A DNA stretch of 64,000 nucleotides from PGYU01 sp964637845. GTDB lineage: Bacteria > Bacteroidota > Ignavibacteria > Kapaibacteriales > UBA2268. The position numbers and the translations under genes were made by a program. Positions 8,619 through 17,228 of the stretch are shown piece by piece; within the stretch, counting starts at the first letter, position 1; every line of letters begins with the position of its first letter. The DNA is taken from contig CAZWXI010000003.1 of assembly GCA_964637845.1 (NCBI GenBank), forward strand, positions 1 through 64,000, read 5' to 3'. Under the pieces are notes generated by a model. It saw only the letters and a program-made list of their open reading frames with translations, did no database searches and was not told the origin of the DNA.

Positions 8619-10106
8619 TTATATTTCACCTTCAGCAACCGATAAAGCTACAGCCGCATCTCCGGAGATGTTGGTGATTGTTCTTGTCATATCGAGTATT
8701 CTGTCAACTCCTAAAATCAGTGCAATTCCCTCGGGAGGAATATGCACTGCTTGGAGTATCATTACAAGCATAATAATACCAACCCCCGGTACCGGTGCTG
8801 TACCAATTGATGCGAGTACGGCTGTAAATACAATGGTGAGTTGGTCAGTTATCGAAAGGTCTATCCCATAAACTTGTGCTATAAAAACCGCGGCTACACC
8901 CTGATATAAAGCTGTCCCATCCATATTAATGGTAGCACCTAAAGGTAAAACGAATCCCGTGATTTTCTTAGGGACTTTAAGGTTTTCTTCCAAACATTCC
9001 ATTGTAACAGGTAGGGTTGCGGCACTTGAACTGGTCGAAAATGCAATGAGTTGAGCATCACGAATGCCTAAGAAAAAATCCTTAATTCTGCGCTTGGTAA
9101 ATATTTTAAGCATGATGGAATATGTCAACAACGTCTGTACTGCAAGCCCAAGTATAACAGCAAAAATGTACCAAATCAAAGTTGGTAAGATATCGAATCC
9201 GAAGTCAGCCACAGTTGAGGCGATTAATGCAAACACTCCATAAGGAGCTAATATCATTATGAAATCAACCATTTTAATCATCAACTCACTAACACCATTG
9301 AAAAAACCAATAACGGGTCTGGCACTTTCACGTTTGATGACTGTCAGCATTAAGCCGAAAAATACAGCAAAAAAAACTATTTGCAGCATATTACCATTTG
9401 CAATAGCATGGAATGGGTTCATCGGAACCATATTGATTATGAAATTTATTATATCAACATCAATATTGGAAACAATTTTATCAGAAGTTTCATCGCTATA
9501 AGCGGCTATCAGACGATTTTTGGTATCTGGTTCAATTTTTTCACCGGGTTCAACCAAATTAGCAATAGTCAAACCAATCGTAATTGCAATAACTGTTGTA
9601 GCGATATACAATACAAATGCTTTTGTACCAATTCTCCCCAACTTTTTGAAATCTTCCAAACTCGACGCACCAACAATAAGTGATGATAGAACCAACGGAA
9701 TGGCAAGAAAACTAAGCAATCGGATAAATATATCTCCGAGCGGTTTTAGCCGGGTGGCTATTGTTTTATCTTGGGAAATTGTGTTAACATTTTCTATAGT
9801 AACGATTTGCTCTTTATTAGTTGTAAAATTTAAAACTAATTTATTTTTATTAGGATGATTAATAACAAATTTGATAAAAGCATGTGAATTAGCATTATCA
9901 AAATGGGCGATGGTAGTGTCAATGTCACCTGAGAAATTGATTAAAACACTTTCCCAATTATCAATAAATTGAGTATATGCTTGGCTATTAATTTGTGAAC
10001 TTATGACTAACTTGTTTTGGTCAACTTTGAAAATTGCTCCAAATAATGCTCCTGCGATTAATGCAAATAAAATTTGATAATGTAGGGCAATTTTGGGGAA
10101 TTTCAT
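8619..10106 (-). CDS. Dicarboxylate/amino acid:cation symporter with enlarged first periplasmic loop
   Basis: This belongs to the DAACS (GltP/DctA) family, inner-membrane carriers that take up glutamate, aspartate or C4-dicarboxylates with Na+ or H+. The diagnostic serine-rich re-entrant loop (FSTSSSAATLPVTM) and the substrate-binding segment (LGATINMDGTALYQG) are both present, as is GTAPVPGVGIIML. At 495 residues it is longer than many members because about 80 mostly polar residues (about 30-115) separate the first helix from the second. That loop is usually short. The start overlaps the stop of the upstream TPR gene by one base, so it is the third gene of an osmC-TPR-symporter operon. Substrate preference cannot be told from sequence alone. 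Confidence 0.93.
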   Translation of the reverse strand: MKFPKIALHYQILFALIAGALFGAIFKVDQNKLVISSQINSQAYTQFIDNWESVLINFSGDIDTTIAHFDNANSHAFIKFVINHPNKNKLVLNFTTNKEQIVTIENVNTISQDKTIATRLKPLGDIFIRLLSFLAIPLVLSSLIVGASSLEDFKKLGRIGTKAFVLYIATTVIAITIGLTIANLVEPGEKIEPDTKNRLIAAYSDETSDKIVSNIDVDIINFIINMVPMNPFHAIANGNMLQIVFFAVFFGLMLTVIKRESARPVIGFFNGVSELMIKMVDFIMILAPYGVFALIASTVADFGFDILPTLIWYIFAVILGLAVQTLLTYSIMLKIFTKRRIKDFFLGIRDAQLIAFSTSSSAATLPVTMECLEENLKVPKKITGFVLPLGATINMDGTALYQGVAAVFIAQVYGIDLSITDQLTIVFTAVLASIGTAPVPGVGIIMLVMILQAVHIPPEGIALILGVDRILDMTRTITNISGDAAVALSVAEGEI

Positions 10107-11395
10107 TATTTATCCAGATTCTGATTAGTTAATTTTTGCTCAAGGTTCTTTATTTCTATTTCGATAGATGGTATGTAAGATGCAAATTTATCGTTATAAA
10201 GAGCTAAGTCAAGAAATTGCTGAAAATCCTCAATTGCTTCTTTGTATTCTTGGATTTGCTTATAAGCGTTAGCTCTATTAAAATAAAGCTCGGGATTTTT
10301 GCTGTCAAGCCTAATTCCTACTGTATAATCATCAATAGCTGACTCAAAGTCCTTTAAATTAAATTTACAATTTGCTCGATTAAGATAATAACTTGAATTA
10401 TCAGATTTTAATGCTATTAATTTATTATATTTTATTAAAGATTCTTTATAATTTCTGTTTTGGTAATGAATTATAGCTAAATTAGATAGAACATCTAAAT
10501 CACTCGGAGCAATTTTTAGCACTGATTCATAGTCTTGAATAGCCTTTTCTACTTGATTTTCATTGAAATGTATAACGGCACGGTTGAAATAAGATACTTT
10601 GAGATTAAATCCTAATTCTATTAATGTGGTAAAATCGGCAATTGCAGATGAATTGTTGTTTGTTTCAGAAAATGCTATCGCGCGGTTAAATAGAGTGTTA
10701 TTATCCAGAGATTTGCTTAAAACGCTATTATAATCATCAATTGCCGATTTAAGGTTGCCAAGTTTATGGTGAATAGGACCACGAAGCTGATAAGCAGCAG
10801 TAAAATCTGGATTAAATTCCAAGGACTTATTCAAGTCATTTAATGCAGCTTTGAGATCATTTTTTTCATAATATACGGTAGCACGACTGTAATATGCTCT
10901 ATAATCATTTGGTTGAATAGTTAACACTTTTGATAAGTCTATAAGTGCCAAATCAAATTTTCCCATTTCAGCGTAAAAGTTAGCTCGGCTGTAATACAAA
11001 TTATGATTATCGGGTTCAATTTGAATAGCTTTTTCTAAATCTGATTGTGCTTTATCTGTAATTTTCAGTTCTTTGTAAGTGCTGGCTCTATTGTGATATG
11101 CGCCGGAAAATGTATTTTTAAGTTCGATGGCTTTTGAGAAATCTTGCAGCGCTTCTTGATACCTATTCAAGTTGAATAGTGCCGACCCTCTTGCATTATA
11201 AGCTTCGGCAAAAGAACTGTCACTCTGTATTGCTCTTGTGAATAAGTCAATGGATATGGAAAAGTTGTCTGATTGCAATTGCTCTAAACCTTCGTTGTAA
11301 AGCTCTATTGCTTTGTTGTCATACTGAGAGTAAGACACTGAAAATTGAATCAGTATCAAAGCAGTAGTAAGCAATATTTTATTAATTTTTTTCAT
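10106..11395 (-). CDS. Exported TPR-repeat protein
   Basis: Started at the ATG at 11395, the 429-residue protein opens with a signal peptide (MKKINK, a hydrophobic core, then VSYSQ). An upstream reading would place a second hydrophobic stretch ahead of it. The remainder is about eleven tandem tetratricopeptide repeats with the usual A-x-x-Y-x-x-R-A pattern, for example AYHNRAST, LYYSRANF and AYYSRATV. Such proteins act as protein-binding scaffolds, here probably in the periplasm. No enzymatic domain is visible. The start overlaps the osmC-like stop by 14 bases and the stop overlaps the symporter start by 1 base. Confidence 0.88.
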   Translation of the reverse strand: MKKINKILLTTALILIQFSVSYSQYDNKAIELYNEGLEQLQSDNFSISIDLFTRAIQSDSSFAEAYNARGSALFNLNRYQEALQDFSKAIELKNTFSGAYHNRASTYKELKITDKAQSDLEKAIQIEPDNHNLYYSRANFYAEMGKFDLALIDLSKVLTIQPNDYRAYYSRATVYYEKNDLKAALNDLNKSLEFNPDFTAAYQLRGPIHHKLGNLKSAIDDYNSVLSKSLDNNTLFNRAIAFSETNNNSSAIADFTTLIELGFNLKVSYFNRAVIHFNENQVEKAIQDYESVLKIAPSDLDVLSNLAIIHYQNRNYKESLIKYNKLIALKSDNSSYYLNRANCKFNLKDFESAIDDYTVGIRLDSKNPELYFNRANAYKQIQEYKEAIEDFQQFLDLALYNDKFASYIPSIEIEIKNLEQKLTNQNLDK

Positions 11396-11801
11396 TAGGA
11401 TATGAAAAGCTAACATCAAATTCAATTTCCGGACTAAGACTTCGTGTAACGGGACATATTTTTACCACATTATTAAGTACCTCTTGAGTTTTGTCGTCAT
11501 ATCGCTTTGGATATTGTATTATTAGCGTCAATTTTGATATACGTCTGAATGGTTGATTTACCATATCTTTGGATACTTCAATTCTGAGTCCTTCTAAGTC
11601 TAGGTTTAAATCACGAGCTTTTATGCCCATAATTGTTGCAATGCAAGAAGCTACCGAAGCCGCAAGCAAATCTGTAGGTGAAATGAATTCAGCCTTCCCT
11701 TGATTATCTAAGGGCGCGTCTGTTAAAAAATAAGTACCCGAAGGTCCATGCGTAACTCTACAATGTAAGTCGTTTAGATATTCAATATTTATTTTTACCA
11801 T
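11382..11801 (-). CDS. OsmC/Ohr-family protein
   Basis: The 139-residue protein matches the OsmC-like family, whose characterised members reduce organic hydroperoxides with two redox cysteines. Both are in the expected contexts: one in a helix (AASVASCIATIM) and one near the C terminus (KICPVTRSL). It reads more like the YhfA-type OsmC branch than Ohr, but that split is uncertain. It heads an operon with the TPR and symporter genes. A TAnnTTTG element (TAATTTTG, 11806-11813) ends only 4 bases before the ATG, so the transcript could be leaderless. Confidence 0.9.
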   Translation of the reverse strand: MVKINIEYLNDLHCRVTHGPSGTYFLTDAPLDNQGKAEFISPTDLLAASVASCIATIMGIKARDLNLDLEGLRIEVSKDMVNQPFRRISKLTLIIQYPKRYDDKTQEVLNNVVKICPVTRSLSPEIEFDVSFSYPNEKN

Positions 11802-11831
11802 AATACAAAATTAATAGAAACAGTAATAATA

Positions 11832-12068
11832 TCATAAAACAAAACTTATGCCATTATAAGCCCAACGAATGTTCGGTGGTAATGTTAATTCTGTCTCTTT
11901 GTGCTTAATTTGATGTGAAATGTGAGCAAAATAAGTAATTTTCGGACTCACGACATTTACAATTCCAATTGTCATGGCTATCATTGAAACACAACTCGGA
12001 CAATCGTAAGCTATAGTGGGAGCACCTGTTGAAGTACCTCTTCCAAGAATAGTGAATCTAAGTTTTTG
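11832..12068 (-). pseudogene. Remnant of an MBL-fold (PhnP-like) metallo-hydrolase, internally deleted
   Basis: Directly after lipA the minus strand reads KLRFTILGRGTSTGAPTIA then YDCPSC, the N-terminal signature of PhnP-like metallo-beta-lactamase-fold hydrolases. About 20 codons later, still in frame, it reads ITYFAHISHQIKH then LPPNIRWAYNGI, the C-terminal signature of the same family, ending in TGA at 11832-11834. About 75 residues remain where about 250 are usual. The central part, with the HxHxDH metal site, is gone. No ATG, GTG or TTG lies in frame before the signature, because a TAA precedes it. I conclude that a large in-frame internal deletion plus loss of the start has killed the gene. 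It overlaps the lipA end by a few bases. Confidence 0.75.
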
Positions 12069-13020
12069 AGATTACTGATACGTGCTCATGGGCATGGTAT
12101 GAACTTCTAACCAAAGGACCTGATTCGACGTGCGTAATCCCCATTTCTTCGCCTATTCTCTTATATTCCTTAAACTGTGCAGGCGTTACAAATCTATCAA
12201 CTGGTGAATGATTGACCGATGGTTGCAGATATTGTCCAATGGTCATTATATCTAATTTGATATTCACTAGGTCTTGCATCAATTCTACAACTTCATCATC
12301 AAACTCTCCTATCCCGACCATAATACCTGATTTTGTTCTCAAGCCTGCTGTTTTGCAATAGCTCAAAACGTCAAGCGAGCGTTGATATCTGGCTTGAGGG
12401 CGAATTTTCTTATATAGTCGAGGAACAGTTTCCATGTTATGATTCAATATGTCGGGCTTAGCCATTATTACACGCTCCAAACAGCGTGTATCACCTTTGA
12501 AATCAGGAATTAAAACTTCTATTGTTGTATCGGGATTTAATTCTCTGATTCTGTAAATAGTCTCAGCCCAAATTGTCGAACCTTGGTCTTTTAGTTCATC
12601 TCGATTGACAGAGGTTACCACAGCATGCTTAATACCCATCTTACGGACTGACATGGCAACATCATAGGGCTCATTACGGTTGATTGTTCCCGGGATTCCC
12701 GTTTTGATAGCACAAAAACTGCATGCTCTTGTACATGTATCACCAAGTATCATAAAAGTTGCTGTACCATGTGACCAACATTCACCTATGTTAGGACAAT
12801 GTGCCTCTTCGCATACAGTGTGAAGCGATTTGCTTCTCATCAAATTCTGGATAAATGTGTAGTTCTCACCAACGGGAGCTTTGACTTTGAGCCATTCAGG
12901 ACGTATTCCGATTGTTGATCGGAGTTCAGGGTTGTTACGTTTTGCCTTTACCGGAGTGTTGAATTTCGGCTTTTCGATGATTTCTTCTTTGTGAGGTAAT
13001 AAATCTACGCGATTACTCAT
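12058..13020 (-). CDS. lipA: Lipoyl synthase
   Basis: LipA is a radical-SAM enzyme that inserts two sulfurs into octanoyl groups on carrier proteins to make lipoate, needed by 2-oxoacid dehydrogenases and the glycine cleavage H protein. Both iron-sulfur sites are visible: the auxiliary cluster cysteines Cys70, Cys75 and Cys81 (CEEAHCPNIGEC) and the radical-SAM motif Cys96, Cys100 and Cys103 (CTRACSFC). At 320 residues it is slightly longer than average because of an N-terminal extension. It starts 8 bases after the sigma factor stop, so it is likely co-transcribed. The glycine cleavage gene gcvPB at 50994-52439 belongs to a lipoate-dependent pathway. Confidence 0.97.
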   Translation of the reverse strand: MSNRVDLLPHKEEIIEKPKFNTPVKAKRNNPELRSTIGIRPEWLKVKAPVGENYTFIQNLMRSKSLHTVCEEAHCPNIGECWSHGTATFMILGDTCTRACSFCAIKTGIPGTINRNEPYDVAMSVRKMGIKHAVVTSVNRDELKDQGSTIWAETIYRIRELNPDTTIEVLIPDFKGDTRCLERVIMAKPDILNHNMETVPRLYKKIRPQARYQRSLDVLSYCKTAGLRTKSGIMVGIGEFDDEVVELMQDLVNIKLDIMTIGQYLQPSVNHSPVDRFVTPAQFKEYKRIGEEMGITHVESGPLVRSSYHAHEHVSVISKT

Positions 13021-13028
13021 TAAATATT

Positions 13029-13889
13029 CTAACCTAAATATGACCTTAAAGTTTTCGACCTTGAGGCATGTCTCAAACGTCTTATTGCTTTTTCTTTGAT
13101 TTGTCTTACTCTCTCACGAGTCAAATTGAATTTTTCGCCGATTTCTTCTAATGTTAAGCACTGGCCATCTAAGCCAAAATAGTATTTAATAACATCAGCT
13201 TCCCGTAACGATAGTGTTGTTAGTACTTGTTGAACTTCTACCCTTAAAGATTCTCGAATCAATTCAGAATCCGGCGGCGGTTGTTGCTCGTTTGGTAAAA
13301 CGTCGAGTAGTCTGTTATCTTCTCCTTGTATAAAAGGTGCGTCAACCGAGAGGTGCCTCCCTGAAATTTTAATTGTTTCAGAAATTTCGTTAACGCTCAT
13401 TTTTAACTGTTCAGCTAATTCAGCCGCAGTAGGTTCTCTTTCGAATTCTTGCTCGAGTTCAGAAAACTTTTTGCCGATTTTATTTAAAGCACCGACTCTA
13501 TTCAAAGGCAATCTCACGATACGAGACTGTTCAGCTAACGCTTGTAAGATAGATTGACGGATCCACCAAACTGCATAAGATATAAATCGAAAGCCTCTCG
13601 TCTCGTCGAATCTTTTAGCGGCTTTTATCAAACCCAAGTTGCCTTCGTTGATTAAATCGCCAAGACTAAGACCTTGATTTTGGTATTGCTTTGCTACAGA
13701 AACGACAAAACGCAAATTTGCTTTGACAAGGCGTTCAAGAGCATAATAGCCCTCAATCCCCCCCCTTTTAATTGCTTGGGCTAAAGTTATTTCATCATCG
13801 GTAGTAAGTAAATCTACTCTGCCTATCTCCTGCAAGTACTTATCCAATGATTGACTTTCGCGATTTGTATATTGTTTGGTAATTCTCAT
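13029..13889 (-). CDS. rpoD: Primary RNA polymerase sigma factor (RpoD/SigA type, short form)
   Basis: The 286-residue protein has region 1.2 (TNRESQSLDKYLQEIG), region 2 (DLINEGNLGLIKAAKRFD, then FISYAVWWIRQSI), region 3, and region 4 with a helix-turn-helix (LTLEEIGEKFNLTRERVRQIKEKA). It lacks region 1.1 and the long non-conserved insert. This short form is the normal housekeeping sigma factor of Bacteroidota and relatives, which recognise a TAnnTTTG -7 element. Several such elements occur in this window. The gene lies between the CtpA-like protease gene (64 bases upstream) and lipA (8 bases downstream). A run of eight G residues (coding strand; 13758-13765) lies in frame within region 2. 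Confidence 0.93.
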   Translation of the reverse strand: MRITKQYTNRESQSLDKYLQEIGRVDLLTTDDEITLAQAIKRGGIEGYYALERLVKANLRFVVSVAKQYQNQGLSLGDLINEGNLGLIKAAKRFDETRGFRFISYAVWWIRQSILQALAEQSRIVRLPLNRVGALNKIGKKFSELEQEFEREPTAAELAEQLKMSVNEISETIKISGRHLSVDAPFIQGEDNRLLDVLPNEQQPPPDSELIRESLRVEVQQVLTTLSLREADVIKYYFGLDGQCLTLEEIGEKFNLTRERVRQIKEKAIRRLRHASRSKTLRSYLG

Positions 13890-13953
13890 ATTGACTAAAC
13901 CTTATTAAACATTGGTACAACGACGTCCTTCAATTACGTATATTTTTGTCTAA

Positions 13954-15609
13954 TTAATGAATACCATTTTTCAAAATTTTGTTGTATATACCATCAGATA
14001 GTAGTGCGATAGCAGTTTTTACATATGTGTCGTTCGATAGGACATAAGTGTAAAAGTTTTGTTCAGTAAGGAACCTGCGGTTGAGTTCATATTCAAGAAT
14101 TTCTGTAATTCGTTGTTTATTTTTTTCGAAAAGTTGCAAATCAAAACTTTCCAAATCTTGTTTGAGAGATTGAATTTTTTTTGTTATTTGGATGTTTGCT
14201 AATTCCAGCTTTTTCAACTCGGATAATAGAGAATCTATATGTTGTTCTTGAGGAAAAACATAATCATAATCTTTATATCTAAGAAATGCAAGAAAGTCAG
14301 TAAAAACAGTGTCCGAATCGAAGTTATATTCATTTTTAAAATTTTTAGTATAATATCGGTTAGCAAAATTAAAAAACAATTGCTTACGGTTCAAATCAAT
14401 TATTAGGTCAATACTTTCTCGGGGAGTAATTGCGCTGTCAGGTTCGATACCTGTTGATTCATAAACGATTCTTCCATTGCGAGTTTTGAATCCAGATGAA
14501 TCGACAATTGGCCTTATGCTTCTCTCTGAATACTGTTCGGCGTAACCAATGCGTTGAATACATCGCCCGGATGGAGTAAAATACTTTGCGGTAGTAATTT
14601 TGAGATTCCCGCCATACGGTATATTTACAACGGATTGAACGAGCCCTTTACCAAAAGAGCGTTGTCCAATTATAATGCCTCTGTCGTGGTCCTGAATTGC
14701 TCCCGCAATCACTTCGCTCGCACTCGCCGAGGAATTATTTATGAGTATTGCAATATTTATGGTAGTATCAATGGGGGGCGTTCGAGATAGATATTCGTAA
14801 ATTATCACGTCATCGCGTGCTTTTGTAGTTACAATCAATGAATTTTGAGGTAGGAATAGTTCACAAATACCAACTGCTTCTTCAAGAAGTCCACCGGGAT
14901 TTCCTCGCAAATCTATAATGAGATTTTTAATTCTATTGTTGGCTTTCAGACTTTGAAAAGCATCTCGAAAATCCTTTGCTGCGTTATTTGTAAATCTCTC
15001 TAAAATGATAATTCCAGTAGAATCGTTTAAAAAACCGCAGTATGGTACATTCGGTAAGCGTATATTTTCAATCGCTAAATTGAGTGAAATGGTATCAGAC
15101 AATACAAATGATTGGCGAATTACGGTCAAATTTAATTTTTTCCCAGGTTCACCTTTTGTATAATCTCGTAATTCTTCTGAGGACTTGTTAATGACTACAA
15201 CAGAATCAGCCATATAAATATAATCACCAACCCTTAATCCTCCTTTCTGAGCAGGGTATCCCGCACGAACATCCATCACTACCAACATGCTGTCAACGAC
15301 ACCGACCGTTATGCCAAGTCCGGGATAAGTACCTGAGGAAAGGAAATTCACATCCTGCATTTGCTCTCGGGAATAATATTCGTTATAAGGGTCGAGTGAT
15401 GAAATCAGCCCTTCGATAGCCGCACCTGTCAGCAATTCAGGGTCAAGTTCAATTACATATCCATTAAGTAGCTGGTTGAATACTTCGCCGTAAATGTCAA
15501 AAGATTTATTTATTTTGAAATAGACATCCTGACTTGAGAACAAATATTGAAAGTTCATCAGTAGTATGAGAGCCAATACAAAAACATATCTGCGCATGTT
15601 AACTTTCAT
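13954..15609 (-). CDS. S41-family carboxyl-terminal processing protease (CtpA-like)
   Basis: The 551-residue protein starts with a signal peptide or anchor (hydrophobic residues about 7-22, ending FSSQ), then a PDZ domain at about 85-170 (GLGITVGVVDS, YPAQKGGLRVGDYI). The tail-specific protease domain carries the catalytic Ser in NNSSASASEV (about 292) and the catalytic Lys in GQRSFGKG (about 317). A C-terminal helical region of about 150 residues follows. These periplasmic enzymes trim proteins at their C termini. An alternative start 12 bases downstream (MRRYVFV) would also give a good signal peptide. It precedes rpoD and lipA in the same direction. Confidence 0.93.
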   Translation of the reverse strand: MKVNMRRYVFVLALILLMNFQYLFSSQDVYFKINKSFDIYGEVFNQLLNGYVIELDPELLTGAAIEGLISSLDPYNEYYSREQMQDVNFLSSGTYPGLGITVGVVDSMLVVMDVRAGYPAQKGGLRVGDYIYMADSVVVINKSSEELRDYTKGEPGKKLNLTVIRQSFVLSDTISLNLAIENIRLPNVPYCGFLNDSTGIIILERFTNNAAKDFRDAFQSLKANNRIKNLIIDLRGNPGGLLEEAVGICELFLPQNSLIVTTKARDDVIIYEYLSRTPPIDTTINIAILINNSSASASEVIAGAIQDHDRGIIIGQRSFGKGLVQSVVNIPYGGNLKITTAKYFTPSGRCIQRIGYAEQYSERSIRPIVDSSGFKTRNGRIVYESTGIEPDSAITPRESIDLIIDLNRKQLFFNFANRYYTKNFKNEYNFDSDTVFTDFLAFLRYKDYDYVFPQEQHIDSLLSELKKLELANIQITKKIQSLKQDLESFDLQLFEKNKQRITEILEYELNRRFLTEQNFYTYVLSNDTYVKTAIALLSDGIYNKILKNGIH

Positions 15610-15674
15610 GAAAATTAATAATTAAACAATACAGCGAACTATATTTAAAATTATTGAAATGGACTAATTATATT

Positions 15675-17093
15675 TCAGAATATTTTGTCTTCGATGTAGC
15701 TTTTAATATTGTCGATTGGCACACGAACTTGTTGCATAGAATCACGCTCTCTAATTGTTACTGTATTTTTACTTAGCGACTCACCATCCACAGTGATACA
15801 AAACGGAGTACCGATTTCATCTTGTCGGCGGTATCTTCGCCCGATTGCACCTGAAGTGTCGTATTGCACTTTAAAATGTTTTTGTAAGTGCTTATAAATT
15901 GCATGGGCCATTTCTGGCATATCGTCCTTGTTAACCAACGGAAATACGGCGGCGGTAACGGGAGCAAGTTTGGGACTAAATCGTAATACTGTACGAATTT
16001 CAGTATTTCCCTTTTCATCAGTTACTTTCTCTTCATCATAAGCATTGCAGAGAAAAGCCATCAAACTGCGAGAAACACCGCCAGATGTTTCAACAACGTA
16101 CGGAATGTATCTTTCATTATTTACTGTATCAACGTATTCCATTTTCTTGCCCGAAAATTCTTGATGGTTTTTCAGGTCGAAATCAGTTCTTGAATGGATG
16201 CCTTCAATTTCGCCCCAGCCAAATGGAAACTCAAATTCAATATCAACAGCATGATTGGCGTAATGAGCTAATTTATCGTGGATTTTCCACTTCATTTTTG
16301 ATTCTTTCATACCTAATTCAACATACCAATTCCAGCGTTGCTCTTTCCAATATTCAAACCATTCGAACTCAGAACCGGGCTTGATAAAATATTGCATTTC
16401 CATTTGCTCAAATTCACGTGTTCTGAAAAGGAAATTTTTTGTGTTTATTTCATTTCTAAATGCTTTACCGATTTGTGCTATACCAAACGGCACTTTCTGG
16501 CGGGCTGTTTCCACAACATTTTTGAAATTGACAAAGATTCCCTGAGCAGATTCGGGACGCAAATAAACTATACTGTTTGAGTCGTCCAATGGACCAACAA
16601 AAGTTTTAAACATAAGATTGAAGTTCCTTACTTCAGTCCATTCGGTAGTTCCGGAAACAGGGTCTTTGATGCCGTGAGCCATAATTATGTCGAAATAGTC
16701 AGAATTAGACTGTACATTGGCAAGTTTATCCTCGACTATGTTTGCCTCATCCAATTTATTTTTATTGCGAAGTTTCTCGATATGCTCTTCAATTAAGTTA
16801 TCGGCTCTAAACCTTGCTTTACTGACTTTATTATCTATCATCGGGTCACTGAATTGCTTGGTATGACCGCTTGCGTCCCATGTACGAGGATGCATCAAAA
16901 TAGCGGCATCAACTCCCTCAATATCATCACGAAAAGTCATGGATTTCCACCATGCATCTTTGATATTCAGCAAAAGCTCTACCCCCAAAGGACCATAATC
17001 CCAGCACCCATTGAGTCCACCGTAAATTTCACTCGATTGGAAAACAAAACCACGCCTTTTGGCTAATGAAATGATAGTATCTAATTTAAACAT
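15675..17093 (-). CDS. glyS: Glycyl-tRNA synthetase (dimeric class II type)
   Basis: The 472-residue enzyme charges tRNA-Gly. I start at the ATG at 17093 (MFKLDTIISLAKRRGFVFQS), which matches the family N terminus. An upstream extension to 17141 would run through the promoter and is not family-like. Characteristic segments are YGGLNGCWDYGPLG, the motif 2 region (FRNEINTKNFLFRTREFEQMEMQ), GWGEIEGIHSRTDFDL and a C-terminal anticodon-binding domain with RRYRRQDEIGTPFC. It is the single-chain type, not the separate alpha/beta form. A near-consensus Bacteroidota promoter lies just upstream. Confidence 0.97.
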   Translation of the reverse strand: MFKLDTIISLAKRRGFVFQSSEIYGGLNGCWDYGPLGVELLLNIKDAWWKSMTFRDDIEGVDAAILMHPRTWDASGHTKQFSDPMIDNKVSKARFRADNLIEEHIEKLRNKNKLDEANIVEDKLANVQSNSDYFDIIMAHGIKDPVSGTTEWTEVRNFNLMFKTFVGPLDDSNSIVYLRPESAQGIFVNFKNVVETARQKVPFGIAQIGKAFRNEINTKNFLFRTREFEQMEMQYFIKPGSEFEWFEYWKEQRWNWYVELGMKESKMKWKIHDKLAHYANHAVDIEFEFPFGWGEIEGIHSRTDFDLKNHQEFSGKKMEYVDTVNNERYIPYVVETSGGVSRSLMAFLCNAYDEEKVTDEKGNTEIRTVLRFSPKLAPVTAAVFPLVNKDDMPEMAHAIYKHLQKHFKVQYDTSGAIGRRYRRQDEIGTPFCITVDGESLSKNTVTIRERDSMQQVRVPIDNIKSYIEDKIF

Positions 17094-17114
17094 AGTGAAT
17101 CGACAAATTAATTT

Positions 17115-17145
17115 CAAAGTTACAAAAATACAACAATCCAAGCAA
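17115..17145 (-). promoter_or_regulatory. Promoter of glyS
   Basis: On the minus strand TTG (17143-17145) is followed after exactly 20 bases by TAACTTTG (17115-17122), matching the Bacteroidota TTG-N19-21-TAnnTTTG pattern. The glyS start codon is 22 bases beyond the -7 element. Confidence 0.65.
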
Positions 17146-17148
17146 TTA

Positions 17149-17175
17149 TTGTTTCAAGGATAGTTTTTATCTTTG
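17149..17175 (+). promoter_or_regulatory. Candidate promoter of the ndpA-like/uvrA unit
   Basis: TATCTTTG at 17168-17175 fits the -7 consensus exactly. The best TTG upstream is 16 bases away, which is short. The 15 bases starting here (TATCTTTGTAAGATT) recur exactly at the fatty-acid operon promoter on the other strand (59311-59325). Confidence 0.5.
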
Positions 17176-17228
17176 TAAGATTTGAATAAATCAATATTCG
17201 AAAAGTTTATACTGAATTGGAGCTATTT

